A DNA stretch of 64,000 bases from Epiperipatus broadwayi (GCA_028023455.1 JAQFVV010006306.1:1947001-2011000), one strand, 5' to 3'; shown: positions 28,201 through 36,385, numbered from the stretch's first letter. The notes: generated by a model from the sequence alone, not told the origin. Numbers and translations: made by a program.

Positions 28201-31200
28201 TGCTTTATTTTACTTTTCCAATGATCCAGGCACGCAAAACACATTTTTCATAGTACTTTTATGCACATTTAACTATTTAGCTCCGTAGGTGTTTCCGTCC
28301 ATGTCTCTACCGCTGAGGCTAAGCTTGGCCGGTTGAAAAATAATTTATGTATGGCTCAGATAATGTTGTTGGTTCGTAATTAGCCTCGAGAATAGGCAAA
28401 TAGGGCAGAGGTAATAGTATTCTTGATTTAATATCTCGCGTATGGGTGGCCTCGAGGTACTTTCGCTTAGTATTCGAACTGGGTTAAACCAACATACATC
28501 ATCTGACTGTCACAGTATGAACTTAGACTCTTACGCTGAATTCTAAGAGATCATAAAAGATATAGCAATAGGCCACTTTCCAGATTGCTGGATGAGATAA
28601 GGCTTTCTGGTTTGAGGAAGAGAAGTTGTGGATTAGAGAAATTGGTTTAAACTTGAAACCGTCATTCTGTGCTGTTTGAAAATGATGTTGATGTACTTAG
28701 GTTTGATTTGCTCTTGTTTTCTAGTTCAACCTTTACGAATAATGGTTGTATATTCATGTAAATTTATTTCATAATATGATGCAAAATTTTATCCATTTTT
28801 ATATATTGTACTTCACCATATGTAATGTGTAGAAAGATCGTCTTTACATAATGGAAAGTTATTTGTTGAAGCATATAAGAAAATACTCTCATGAACTGTA
28901 AGCCAGACCCATCCTTGAAATGTCGTCATAATTAATATTGTATTTTAGCCTATCTCTTGAGATAATATCTGTTTGAATAATGTTTATATATATATATAAA
29001 TTTTTAAGCTAATTCACTGCATTTGAGTTTGTTAAATTTTTTATTATGTATCGTTATTGATAGTTCTGTTTTACGAAACCTAAGTTATCAAAATCTATTA
29101 ATTGCATTCTGGCTAATCCAATGCTAAATTTCAACTTGCAGGCAGCTTCTTTTATTTGTTACCATCACCATGATGAATTACTTTAGTGTGAGTTAATATT
29201 TTTTTAAATTAATATTTTATATACATTTATACTTATCTAAAATAATAAAATTCAGTAAATACATTAGTTTACGTATATAAATTTGAGTGGAAAAGAAAAA
29301 AGTTGAATGAATAGCCAGATTTTATTGGCGTTATTTTTTAGAGAATTCGTTAAATGTACATTTTATTAATTGAAGAATGTTCAATCTGTCAGAAAACAAT
29401 GAAAATACTCAAAATGATTTGAAAATTCCATAGTTATTTTTCATCACCACAAGAGTAACAGCATGGACTAAATTTACAGGGCACAACACGATTATATAGT
29501 AATAGATGCGGCACTAATATATACATTTTAAAATTATTAATTTTTAACAATATTCTGTTAAAATCATGCCAACGAATTTTAAAAAATTTTTCGTTGTTAA
29601 AAATTAATTTGCTTTTTAGTTTTATTCTTAGTTAATAATAAATTGTATGCTTGATCCCAGAAGATTCGGAGATCAAGAATGCTGCATTAATAGTATTAGA
29701 TCTGTTCTTGATTATTTAATGGTATAATGGTTTATATAGCCTTTTAATCAGAATGGTTTTTTTTTTTTAAAAAAAAACAATTTGGATAATTATGAAAAAA
29801 AAAGTCTAAAGATTGAAGATTTTAAGATTTGGATTTAGAAGAGGATGGAAAAAATAAGCCCTAGTGCTGATAGCATTAATAATGTTGGAAGAGAATAAAC
29901 AAGAAGGGATATACAGTACTAAGAAAATTAATTGAATTGGGCCTATGTGTAGAAATCTGGTAGGGTGAGATAATGGTGAAGAGAGATTGGAAGTAAAAAG
30001 AAGTTAAATGTTGACCTAAACAGAGACTAGTTGTAATTGTTTAAAAAGTAGAAACAGCACTTAAATAAAATTGCCAAATTGATATTTGGGATAGTGGTGA
30101 ATGTAATTTTGTAATCTATAAAAAAATAATATAGTATGAACCTCATAGCTATATCTTAGGTTCCAAACCTCCATGAAATTAGTCATACAATCTCTACAGT
30201 TTTGGTTTTAATATTTATATAAAAAACAGACTGTTCTAACATGTAATACATATGTACATATTTAGAGTTCAATTTAAGAATTGAACAAAAATATTAACAA
30301 TAAAATTAGAATAATGCTATTATGAAAAAGAAAATGGTATAATAAATTGAGAGAGGGCACTGTTACTTACGTATTAAACTCAAATCTAGATGAATATGTA
30401 AATGAATGTATTTATTTAATTATTCCCCACAAAAATATATATATATACTATCTTTCATTTTATTTATAACGAAAGATGATAATGATGAAATGTCTAAGCG
30501 GTGCTAAATTCATAAATTTCAATTTTTCGCCTATATAGATAGCGAAAGCCAATTTGCATTTTTGTTGTAAATTAGATATTTAAAATGGTCCCAAATGGTA
30601 CATTTTGTTTACCAGAACATTCATATCTTTTCACAAATTTAACGCTTTTTTTTTAATCTTTAGTAAATATTTAACATGTATTGTGGCTCTAAGTTTCAGG
30701 AGTATTAAATAATTCTAATGTGATTTTTTTTTTTTACTCTTTTTTTTTTTTTTGAAATCATAATAGCAATTTTATGAATGCGAATGATGTATTTGTGGCC
30801 AACAATATTATCATTAAGTGCGAAAGATACTGTATAATATTAATTGCTTATGAAATTTATTCATATTTCTTTGAGTCATAGGGTTGTGTATATCATTTAT
30901 AGTTTAATATAAGGATTTTAAATTTACTCTGACATAAAAATTTTAATAGTACACGACAATTTAGAAATAGATTCCTGGAATATTGGAATACTATTAAATC
31001 AGAAAAAACAATTTAAAATGCAGAGATAATTTACTGCAGATCTCTGTGAAGTGAAAAGATGGTATGTACGGAAAAGAAGTATATCTGTGTGTTAATATTT
31101 CGGAACCAAAAGCAAACGTGGTTTGGATCTGAATCGTAATATAAGTAATAAATTAGTGATGTTGTACTAGTTATAGTAATTTGATTTTGAACATATGTTA

Positions 31201-32556
31201 TACTTTTCCAGATTGAGTCTAATTAGGAATTTTTAGATTGATAATTCTCCATTGGAGGAAGGATATTAGTAGTCACTGATTTAGAAGTCCATAAATCTTT
31301 CCAGTAAAATTAATGTTTAATTTAACTCTCATCAAGTAATAACTGAAATGCAGGCTTATTATATACCTGTATCAGTCTATGTAATATATGGAGTATATGA
31401 GAACAGATTTTCACACCACTCTATCTCATATCACTGATACACTTGAACACATATATGTCAAAAAGATAAATAATCAACAATATCCGTATTTCCTGCTAAA
31501 CCAGCAATCATCAGTTGGTCCAGATTATCATCTCTACACATATATGCAATAAGTGCTCAGATATATATTAAGATAGCCAATCTTCATACTTTAATGGACA
31601 GGCTTCAATCTACTCCAACTCTTCAACCGTCCATCCAATTGAAAATCTGATGATGGAATGCTGAAAGGCCACCCTAAGGCTGAGACTCGTGTCACACACA
31701 TGTTGACCCAAGATCAATCTGACCCTTCATTTACAGGACATAATCCATTTAATACATATACAAGGGATGGGCAGACATCTCCACCATGTAATAACTGAAA
31801 CACACTAGCTTATTATTATACCTGGGTCTATATATGTAATATATAGGGTATATGAGCACAGACTTTCACATGACCCACCACTCTCCACACTATCTCATAA
31901 CACCATTACACTTGAACACATATATGTCAAAAAGATAAATAATTACCAATATATGAATTTCATGCTAAACCAGCAATCATTAATTGTTCCGGATTACCAT
32001 CTCTACACATATAGGCAATAAGTACTCAGATATATATTAAGATAGCTAATCTTCATATTTTAATGGACAGGTTTCAATCCACTCCAACTCTTCAACCATC
32101 CATCCAATTGAAAATCTGATGATGGAACGCTCAAGGGCCACCCTGAGTAAATTAAGTGCATTATTATGGAAATTATTTTTTGATTAACTGTTGTTTATTT
32201 ACCAACTAGGGTTTATAAGTAAACAATTTTTTTAAATTACAGTCTGATTTGCTAAAATGAAAAACTAAACTTTTATTACTTATTCCTTTTTTTTACAAGT
32301 ACTTTATTTTTTAGGATTGGTCGTTCGGGTCGTTTTGGACGCAAAGGTGTGGCCATCAATTTTGTTAAAAATGATGATATTCGCATCTTGAGAGATATAG
32401 AGCAGTATTACAGTACCCAAGTGGATGAAATGCCTATGAATGGTATTTTTTTACTTTTTAACTATGCTTTTGAAAAACAAATGAAATTATTTTTTTGTTT
32501 TCTAATATTTATCATTTTTTCTTTCTCTTTTTTTTTCAGTTGCTGATTTGATCTAA
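1209..32556 (+). CDS. EIF4A3: eIF4A3 (DEAD-box helicase, exon junction complex core), 5'-partial, nine exons
   Basis: Spliced from nine exons: 1209-1281, 1354-1483, 7103-7235, 7310-7390, 11706-11847, 20266-20520, 25877-25984, 32315-32442, 32540-32556. All introns are GT-AG and phases agree across every junction. The product is about 355 residues; the family is about 410, so roughly 55 N-terminal residues lie upstream of the window. The helicase motifs appear in order: Q motif (FEKPSAIQQ), I (AQSGTGKT), Ia (PTRELA), Ib (TPGR), II (DEAD), III (SAT), IV, V ([10 protein letters not shown]), VI ([13 protein letters not shown]), and the C-terminus ends VADLI. Phrases such as [11 protein letters not shown] and [20 protein letters not shown] are specific to eIF4A3 rather than eIF4A1/2. 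The protein is an ATP-dependent RNA clamp deposited upstream of spliced junctions. Introns are bimodal: 72, 74 and 97 bp versus 4.3-8.4 kb. Confidence 0.97.
1354..1483 (+). CDS. EIF4A3: eIF4A3 exon with motifs I and Ia
   Basis: Acceptor ATTTCAG, donor GTAAGA. Encodes the Walker A motif AQSGTGKT and the RNA-binding motif [11 protein letters not shown]. It is followed by a 5.6-kb intron that holds family A and C ribozyme repeats, a LINE 3' end and a Penelope fragment. Confidence 0.96.
1484..3174. other. AT-rich intron, homopolymer runs only
   Basis: Start of the 5.6-kb intron. It contains a C-run near 1761 and a G-run near 1820, plus several A and T runs. No gene or repeat match was recognised. 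Confidence 0.5.
3323..3381 (-). ncRNA. Hammerhead ribozyme (family A)
   Basis: On the minus strand: outer stem I ATCCAA/TTGGAT, inner stem I TCCTCA/TGGGGA, boxes CTGATGA and GAAA. Stem II has GC/GC flanked by A-T. The stem III second pair is lost (AC TG AT), so activity may be weak. Confidence 0.7.
3770..3830. ncRNA. Degraded hammerhead at palindrome centre
   Basis: TGATGAAAGCC and TATAAACTAATCTG correspond to the ribozyme core. The GAAA box has become TAAA and one stem I strand is missing, so this is a remnant. Confidence 0.5.
4109..4166 (+). ncRNA. Hammerhead ribozyme, decayed core (family A)
   Basis: Both boxes are recognisable, but the first reads TTGATGA instead of CTGATGA, which should abolish cleavage. 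GAAACTAGTC and the stem I arms are preserved. Confidence 0.6.
4236..5160 (+). mobile_element. LINE 3' end, 5'-truncated (copy 1)
   Basis: Parallels 36886-37790 and 35713-36345. The stretch near 4700-4850 translates brokenly into the shared C-terminal region with a C-x2-C-x-H-x4-C zinc-knuckle pattern. Frameshifts and stops occur throughout. It abuts family A directly at 4235/4236. LINE subclass not assigned. Confidence 0.7.
5310..5490 (-). repeat. Family C hammerhead repeat, degraded copy
   Basis: Aligns with the dimer at 31336-32146 through CCAGCACTCATCAGTTGG, the following CTTACACATAT and AATTGACAGGTTTCAA segments. It is heavily diverged. Confidence 0.6.
5361..5415 (-). ncRNA. Hammerhead remnant (family C)
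   Basis: On the minus strand CTGATGA and GAAA are intact with a GTG/CAC stem II. Stem I outer GATC/GATC remains, but two extra bases after the predicted cleavage point disturb the inner stem. Confidence 0.5.
5561..6099. other. AT-rich intron, nothing recognised
   Basis: No coding or family match noticed between the family C fragment and the Penelope fragment. Confidence 0.4.
6142..6441 (+). pseudogene. Penelope-like element GIY-YIG endonuclease fragment
   Basis: An open frame of about 97 residues ends at TAG 6439-6441. It reads [20 protein letters not shown], followed by a His-rich helix (HLQQHKY) and a C-terminal IKESYTKF block. The GIY-YIG equivalent is IYIGET, with the Cys pair typical of Penelope-like elements just upstream. 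No reverse transcriptase was seen upstream, so this is a 5'-truncated copy in the second eIF4A3 intron of the window. Confidence 0.75.
6508..6546 (+). ncRNA. Hammerhead-like remnant downstream of Penelope fragment
   Basis: GACTC/GAGTT forms stem II, then GAAAGCGCTT fits a GAAA box, a 2-bp AG/CT stem III and a cleavage base. The first box reads TTGATAA rather than CTGATGA, so it is decayed. Penelope-like terminal repeats are known to carry such motifs. Confidence 0.5.
6547..7102. other. AT-rich intron, nothing recognised
   Basis: No coding or repeat match noticed between the Penelope remnant and the exon at 7103. Confidence 0.4.
7103..7235 (+). CDS. EIF4A3: eIF4A3 exon with motif Ib
   Basis: Acceptor CTCTTAG, donor GTATGT. 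Encodes [19 protein letters not shown] through TPGRVF and ends one base into an Asp codon. Confidence 0.96.
7310..7390 (+). CDS. EIF4A3: eIF4A3 exon with the DEAD box
   Basis: Acceptor TATGTAG, donor GTAATT. Encodes [20 protein letters not shown] and continues DEMLNK, which is motif II. It is separated from the previous exon by 74 bp and followed by a 4.3-kb intron. Confidence 0.96.
7391..10850. other. AT-rich intron, nothing recognised
   Basis: Part of the 4.3-kb intron. I saw no protein-like frame, tRNA-like sequence or match to the repeat families in this window. Confidence 0.4.
10853..10995 (+). repeat. Hairpin element with conserved core (family H)
   Basis: TAATATTTACTAAGGCAAT at 10856-10874 is inverted at about 10936-10953 (ATTGCCTTAGTAAATATTA). 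The loop holds CCTGTAGAGGTCCCTAC, which recurs at about 41410 and 41750, as does the downstream ACGTAATCAATGTGC. Likely a short non-autonomous element. Confidence 0.65.
11706..11847 (+). CDS. EIF4A3: eIF4A3 exon with motif III (SAT)
   Basis: Acceptor TTCTTCAG after a T-run, donor GTAATA. Encodes [19 protein letters not shown], then [13 protein letters not shown] and a segment ending ILVKR. The last Arg codon is split by an 8.4-kb intron, the largest in the window. Confidence 0.96.
11848..17574. other. Large AT-rich intron segment
   Basis: Contains a 16-bp inverted repeat (TTACTTTGAATTTAAG near 13569 and its complement near 13622). A loose direct repeat of about 200 bp lies at 13690-13745 and 13896-13945 (ATTATGATC, TTGATAGCA). 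A possible A-box-like stretch near 14953 was not convincing. No gene was recognised. Confidence 0.4.
17577..17690. repeat. Family B fragment, no ribozyme
   Basis: Shares AATATAATGAGC, GTGCTAATAGCTTTAAGCAAG and AAGTCATGTGATG with the copies at 48125 and 54150. The two segments are arranged inverted relative to 54150. Confidence 0.5.
18114..18625 (-). repeat. Family A hammerhead repeat, one monomer plus partial second
   Basis: TAACACAGGCAAAACTCTCC starts at 18114 (one mismatch region apart) and again at 18571, giving a period of about 457 bp. The unit includes the ribozyme at 18219-18277, the CCAGCAGCCACC segment, ACTAGGCAGGATTG and AACATCACATGATCA. It is antisense to eIF4A3. Confidence 0.85.
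18219..18277 (-). ncRNA. Type I hammerhead ribozyme (family A), well preserved
   Basis: On the minus strand: outer stem ATCCAA/TTGGAT, inner stem TCCTCA/TGGGGA (one G-U), CTGACGA, stem II GGT/GCC with loop TACAA, GAAA, stem III AC/GT with loop TA, cleavage after GTC. All core bases match the hammerhead consensus. Confidence 0.85.
18950..19030 (-). repeat. tRNA-like sequence (probable SINE head or tRNA pseudogene)
   Basis: On the minus strand TGAGCG...CGCTCA forms six acceptor-like pairs. A GGATCGAT B-box-like sequence and a GACTTGGGATCGAG stretch lie between them. It lacks a perfect A box. No flanking duplication was found. Confidence 0.45.
19305..19363 (-). ncRNA. Type I hammerhead ribozyme (family A), left arm
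   Basis: All boxes are intact on the minus strand: CTGACGA, GAAACTGGTC, ATCCAA/TTGGAT and TCCTCA/TGGGGA. Stem II is GGCC...GAC with one changed base. Confidence 0.8.
19420..19478 (+). ncRNA. Type I hammerhead ribozyme (family A), right arm
   Basis: CTGACGA, GAAACTGGTC and both stem I arms are intact. Stem II is weakened (AAAGC...GCC). It is sense to eIF4A3 within its 8.4-kb intron. Predicted cleavage is between 19464 and 19465. Confidence 0.75.
20266..20520 (+). CDS. EIF4A3: eIF4A3 exon with RecA domain 2 start and motif IV
   Basis: Acceptor TTTTTCAG, donor GTATGT. Encodes [20 protein letters not shown] and then the [12 protein letters not shown] block and [13 protein letters not shown]. 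This is the longest exon, 255 bp. Confidence 0.97.
20521..22000. other. AT-rich intron, nothing recognised
   Basis: The sequence just before the LINE remnant may include more of it, but no readable frame was found. Confidence 0.4.
22600..23720 (+). mobile_element. LINE reverse transcriptase remnant (RTE/R2-like style)
   Basis: Broken frames read [53 protein letters not shown] (palm motif A region) and [10 protein letters not shown] (the catalytic DD motif). These come in the expected order for a LINE reverse transcriptase. Stops and frameshifts are frequent. A SINE interrupts it at 23193-23303. Subclass is an inference from motif style. Confidence 0.7.
23193..23303 (-). mobile_element. tRNA-derived SINE with 17-bp target duplication (copy 1)
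   Basis: GTTCTTCAACAAATATT flanks it at 23176-23192 and 23304-23320. On the minus strand the tRNA-like part (23217-23296) has a 7-bp acceptor stem (GCATTGG/CTGATGC), GTCGAGAG in the A-box position and GGGTTCGC in the B-box position. It ends in an A-rich tail. It inserted into the older LINE remnant. Confidence 0.85.
23721..25876. other. AT-rich intron, nothing firm
   Basis: A C-run and CA-repeat lie near 23863-23881. ACAGGGGTCTTCAAAAG near 24603 looks like a possible transposon terminus, but no partner was found. Confidence 0.35.
25877..25984 (+). CDS. EIF4A3: eIF4A3 exon with motif V
   Basis: Acceptor CTTCTAG, donor GTAAGA. Encodes [20 protein letters not shown] and [13 protein letters not shown]. 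Most animals I recall have Leu-Asp-Val-Pro after ARG; here it reads Ile-Asp-Val-Gln, a mild substitution outside the catalytic residues. Confidence 0.96.
26281..26492 (+). repeat. Family A hammerhead repeat
   Basis: Carries the ATCTAGGTGCAGTGCTCTCA leader, the ribozyme at 26340-26398, and GGGATTTTATGCACAAGC. Its ends are weakly inverted (AGTGCACTCAGTGCC and GGCACTAAGTGACACT). It is sense to eIF4A3, in the 6.3-kb intron. Confidence 0.85.
26340..26398 (+). ncRNA. Type I hammerhead ribozyme (family A)
   Basis: ATCCAA/TTGGAT outer stem, TCCTCA/TGGCGA inner stem (one mismatch), CTGACGA, stem II GGC/GCC with loop CACAA, GAAA, stem III AC/GT, GTC. Predicted cleavage is between 26384 and 26385. It is sense to eIF4A3. 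Confidence 0.82.
27002..27510 (+). promoter_or_regulatory. Possible LTR-like sequence with TATA box
   Basis: TGTTACCTTGAAAC near 27002 could be an LTR start. TATAAATA at 27086-27093 is followed by a less AT-rich stretch. No matching LTR, primer site or target duplication was identified, so this is a weak call. Confidence 0.3.
27511..31335. other. AT-rich intron, nothing firm
   Basis: A GTTCGAATAC B-box-like match exists on the minus strand near 28470, without a convincing A box. No gene or family match was recognised. Confidence 0.35.
31470..31528 (-). ncRNA. Type I hammerhead ribozyme (family C), well preserved
   Basis: Minus strand: outer stem ATAATC/GATTAT, inner stem CAA/TTG, CTGATGA, a 5-bp stem II TTGCT/AGCAG with loop GGTTT, GAAA, stem III AT/AT with loop ACGG, cleavage after ATA. 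The primary sequence differs from family A but the architecture and length (59 nt) are the same. Confidence 0.78.
31941..31997 (-). ncRNA. Decayed hammerhead in second unit of the family C dimer
   Basis: Stem II and GAAA are preserved, but the first box reads TTAATGA instead of CTGATGA, so it is probably inactive. Confidence 0.6.
32315..32442 (+). CDS. EIF4A3: eIF4A3 exon with motif VI
   Basis: Acceptor TTTTTTAG, donor GTATTT. Encodes the arginine-finger motif [11 protein letters not shown], then [20 protein letters not shown] and DEMPMN. It follows a 6.3-kb intron holding a family A ribozyme repeat and the family C dimer. Confidence 0.96.
32540..32556 (+). CDS. EIF4A3: eIF4A3 terminal exon (VADLI stop)
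   Basis: A 97-bp intron ending TTTTTTTCAG is followed by 17 bases that complete Val and encode Ala-Asp-Leu-Ile and TAA. This is the usual eIF4A3 C-terminus. Confidence 0.95.
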
Positions 32557-32960
32557 ATGTTAAAATCTTCGTGTTAAAATCTTCGTGTACATAAAGTAAT
32601 TAAAACGAAGCTGTGTTTATGTTTGTCAACAGTTAATTAATTTTTATACATTATGTAAATATTGTGCATTGTCTTATTTTATAGTAGATAAAATATTTGA
32701 TATATCATGAGTTTTTAAGTGTGTTGTTTATTTAGATACAGAAATTTATAGCTGGAAAATATTTGATTTTGGTTGTTATTACGGAATAATGGGAAATTGT
32801 AATTTTGCAAAAGTTCAGAATTGTATTGTACTTGGTTGATTTATTTGTGAAAAGATAATAATACTTCTCATAGAATGTGAAGTTGCAGATGCATAATTTT
32901 TTTTTTAATTGATACAGTCTTTATTCCAATAATTGTAAGTATTTTTAGAAGCAGTAGTTT
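32557..32960 (+). other. eIF4A3 3' UTR and near downstream flank
   Basis: AT-rich sequence after the stop. A 14-bp direct repeat (TTAAAATCTTCGTG) lies immediately downstream. The nearest poly(A)-signal candidate I found is ATTAAA at 32599-32604; I saw no AATAAA within the next few hundred bases. The true 3' end is not determined. Confidence 0.5.
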
Positions 32961-34436
32961 AATGCAGTCCGCTGTCATTGGTTTGTAACCTGAATATCTA
33001 TTGGCACCGAAGGAATAGCACTAAATGCAGAATCCTAGATTAGTTTGTGGCTATTAACCTTCAGAGTAAAAAGATTTGGACTATTTGCACATTAACATCT
33101 TTTCTATCATTTTTAAGTCTTTTACACCTCTTAAGATTATAAACCCATGCCAATTTGTTTTTAGATCTGACACTAATTTCTGAATTTGATTTGAGATATG
33201 GATATACCATTTAAGGTCTGTTATGTATAAGGATTTGCCATAAATGTCTTAAATGCAGTAAATGGAATGAAATACTGTTCTCGTAAAGATATATGTTAAT
33301 GTAAGCAAAGATACTCCCAAGTAATTTTAACTTGGGGGTTTTTTTTTTTTAAGTGAAGTATCTTGATGGAAATTTTAAAATGTCCGACTTAGTAAATATT
33401 TATAAAAATGATCCATTTCTTTTCTCCATTTGTTTTATTTTATTTTTTGTATTGGTTACTTTCCAATCATTATATATATTAATTCTAGTATTCTCACAGA
33501 TAAATGATGAATTCATATTTCCGGGAGCTTCCGAGTAGTAAAAATATAAGAACTAAATAGTAAACTACTTTGCTTATGTATTTATTTTCATATTTTTTAT
33601 ATTTATAATTTTGACTGTACAATAGTCTTCAAAGTCATAAAATATATACTGTATATTAAAAAAAATATTATGTTTAAAGTTCACTATAAATTACCTTTTT
33701 TTTAGGAACTCTTGTTATTTATTTCACACATCCCATGCAATGAAGATGGGATTTTAATACTAAATCATATAACATCACATTTAGCAAATTGAAAAATATA
33801 TTGATTAAATTTTAAGAAATTTATAGAATATTCTTAAATGTAATGAGGTCAAGTTTTATTTAAATATATCAGTTGGGCAAAATAATAGCTTTATATAATA
33901 TAAGCGTGATAATATATTATAAAAAGTCTTTCAGTCCGCAGAAGTACTTTCAGTTACTCATTTAATCTTCTTCAACGCTATTTAAATTAAAATATAGCGG
34001 AAGCGAACATCGTCAAATCATATTCCAAGATTCCCGAATTTTAACATTAGCAGCTTGTTGATTAATTCAATTATAAACATTCTATTTGCATTCATGCAAA
34101 TTACCTCCTTAATTATTTTTTTATTATAGCTTCTCTCATGAAGTATTTTAACATTTTATCATTTTTATTATTTGTAAAAATATAACTAGAGCACATGGAT
34201 ATCAATTGACTCACATTTTCTAGTTGATAACTATCCAAGCTAAAAAGTTGCTGAAGATTTTTTTCCGTCTCTGAAATATATAAGATTTACATTTTTTTGG
34301 AATATTAATTATTTATTATTAAAACAAAGTCTTTATATGTTGCAAGAAAACATATTGCAGCTTGATCTTTGAAATGGCAAAAGTAGAACAGTCATCTATT
34401 TACTATAAATCCAGAAGTCAACAAATTAATAGTCAA
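32961..34436. other. Intergenic, nothing recognised
   Basis: AT-rich flank downstream of eIF4A3. A short open frame near 33353 looks like chance low-complexity translation. Confidence 0.4.
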
Positions 34437-34720
34437 AGTAAGAGTCATAGATCACATGACCCTATTCTCTTAAGCTTGTAAGTTATAAACGAGGATTGCC
34501 AATTCCTCAACAAGCTTTGTGTTAAATGCTTAGCCAGAGAGAGCATTTAAAATATCTCTGTCAGGAACCCCCCCAAACCCCGACCATGGTTTTGTGTTTT
34601 GGCATTCTCAGAGAGGTGCCAGGGTAGGTTCAGACACTAGATCTAAAAATACCAACCCAAAGCCAGCATTTGGTTTTAATCAGTTTAATTTAAAAATTCC
34701 ACCAATAAACAACTCCGAAG
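34437..34720 (-). repeat. Family B copy without ribozyme
   Basis: GAGAGCATTTAAAAT and CAGACACTAGATCTAAAA are shared with 48125-48310 and 54150-54450, but the intervening ribozyme segment is replaced by unrelated C-rich sequence near 34569. Confidence 0.5.
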
Positions 34721-34996
34721 ATTAGTGTCATAAAAAATTAAAAACAAAGTTGGAGTTAATGCACAAACTTGTTTAATTTTTTCAAATGACTCAGATTTTC
34801 TACCTATAAATAATAACCCACTCTTATTCCATCATTTGATTTCAAACGTTGTTTCAAATCGATTCGATTGTCTCAAATGTCTTGACCAAATCAATAATGG
34901 CAATCTTTAGATCATTTCTTTGTTCGTGATACTTTTCACACATTTGTCCGATGACAAAAATCATGCCTATAGTAATTGCTTCTTGATTCTGTAAAG

Positions 34997-35183
34997 CAGC
35001 GGTTCTCAACCTGTGGGTCGCAACCCCTTTAAGGATCGAACAACCCTTTCACAGGGGGTCGCCTAATACCATTGGAAAACACATTTTCGATTCATAACAG
35101 TAACAAAATTAAAGGTTAGGGGTCATCACAACATAAGGAACTGTATTAAAGGGTCGTGGCATTAGGAAGGTTGAGAACCACTG
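34997..35183. mobile_element. SPIN-like hAT MITE
   Basis: Terminal inverted repeats CAGCGGTTCTCAACC and GGTTGAGAACCACTG (one mismatch). The left subterminal has TGTGGGTCGCAACCCCTTT and CCCTTTCACAGGGGGTCGCC; the right has AAGGGTCGTGGCATTAGG. These match my memory of SPACE INVADERS (SPIN) hAT elements. The 187-bp length indicates an internally deleted copy. The flanking 8-mers CTGTAAAG and CTCTAAAC agree at 6 of 8, as expected for an aged hAT duplication. Confidence 0.85.
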
Positions 35184-35477
35184 CTCTAAACTAACATTGG
35201 GTCAGAAATCCATGATAATGGCTACCAGTCTATATATTCTAAAAAATATAATTATGTTAAAAATACAAGGTATTAGAAAAATAGTCGATATTCTTAAAAT
35301 GGAATATTCCAAACATGAGAAAATAGCCTTCTTATATGTTGTCAAGGCATATATTTTAATAAATATGTAAAGTTTATTAAAAAAGAATAATTTGTCAAAG
35401 CAACTACAATACAGAATCAAATTAACACTTTAAGCCAATGAAATGTTACAAAGTTTCATAGGCAGAATAGGTATAAA

Positions 35478-35712
35478 AACATCATGGGATCACCATTTTA
35501 TATGCTTATGCAGACAGTTAACAGTAGCAAACTCTTTACTGTAGTGCCACCAAATGCTCTCAAATTCAAGGCTCCTTGCTGATGATAGCCACAAGATAGA
35601 AACTGGTCTGGAGATATTGGATAAATAGGCCCTAGATAGGGATTTTATACACAAACCTTCCTGCGTCCATTGGTTACTGGGGGTTACACTTGGTGTCACT
35701 ACTGTATGGAGA
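35478..35712 (+). repeat. Family A hammerhead repeat
   Basis: Starts with GGGATCACCATTT and AACTCTTTACTGTAGTGCCAC, then jumps to the ribozyme and ends in TGTCACTACTGTATGGAGAC. The two ends are inverted relative to each other. It abuts LINE copy 2 directly. Confidence 0.8.
35564..35622 (+). ncRNA. Type I hammerhead ribozyme (family A), partly decayed
   Basis: CTGATGA, GAAACTGGTC and outer stem AT-CAA/TTGGAT are present. The inner stem I has lost a pair. Predicted cleavage is between 35608 and 35609. Confidence 0.7.
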
Positions 35713-36385
35713 CTTTAAGATTTTATGTCAGTATACTTGTATAAAAGGTGGGATGATTGTGTTTGGAGGATTGTCGAGGGTTATAGTGGCAAAGAATGGG
35801 ATAGAAGAATAGATGCATTAATAAAACAGGGAGCTGGAGAGGTAGAGAACTAGTACGGAAAGTAAAAAGAATTTAAATATATAGAGAAGTAAACAGAATA
35901 TTGGATGTTAGCTTATTTATGATAATAGCAAAGAAAGTATTTTACTGTTTAAGTTTCGAACAGGATCATTAGCAACTAGGGAATTTACACATAAATGGAG
36001 AAATGTGGGTGATTTAGTCTGCAAATTATGTAAGGAAGGCATGGAAAATATTAGGCATCTGCTAATTGAATGTAAATGCTTACAAGCAAAAAGGATGCAA
36101 ATAATAGTTATGGGAGAATAAATATAAACAAAGTGATTATACAGAAAGGGTTTTTTTGGTTTTTATGCTGGGTTTGGAAAAAGATAAAGGGGATCTAGAT
36201 ATAAAGGTCATAGAGTGGACAAAGATGATGTGGAAATGGGATGGAGCAGGATAGAAAAGAATATGGAAAAAACAGGATGGGGAATGGAAAGGCAATGTAA
36301 GGTGGCTAACAAGTTTCTGTGGGCATAATGGCTGAGAGATTTCTGACTTCGATAAAGGCGTAGCCTCATCACTATAACACCCATT
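35713..36385 (+). mobile_element. LINE 3' end, 5'-truncated (copy 2)
   Basis: A frame near 35950-36100 reads FKFRTGSLATREFTHKWRN, then CKLCKEGMENIRHLLIEC, a Cys-Cys-His-Cys knuckle. It parallels copies at 4236 and 36386. Confidence 0.75.

Larger units (their letters stand above)
31336..32146 (-). repeat. Family C tandem dimer with hammerheads
   Basis: GTAATAACTGAAA recurs at 31336 and 31798, and CCATCCAATT at 31631 and 32100, giving a unit of about 462-469 bp. The second unit stops after GGCCACCCTGAG. Each unit has a hammerhead on the minus strand, so it is antisense to eIF4A3. Confidence 0.85.

Noticed and set aside
28440-28560. B-box-like GTTCGAATAC on the minus strand
   Set aside because: No matching A box or acceptor stem could be found.
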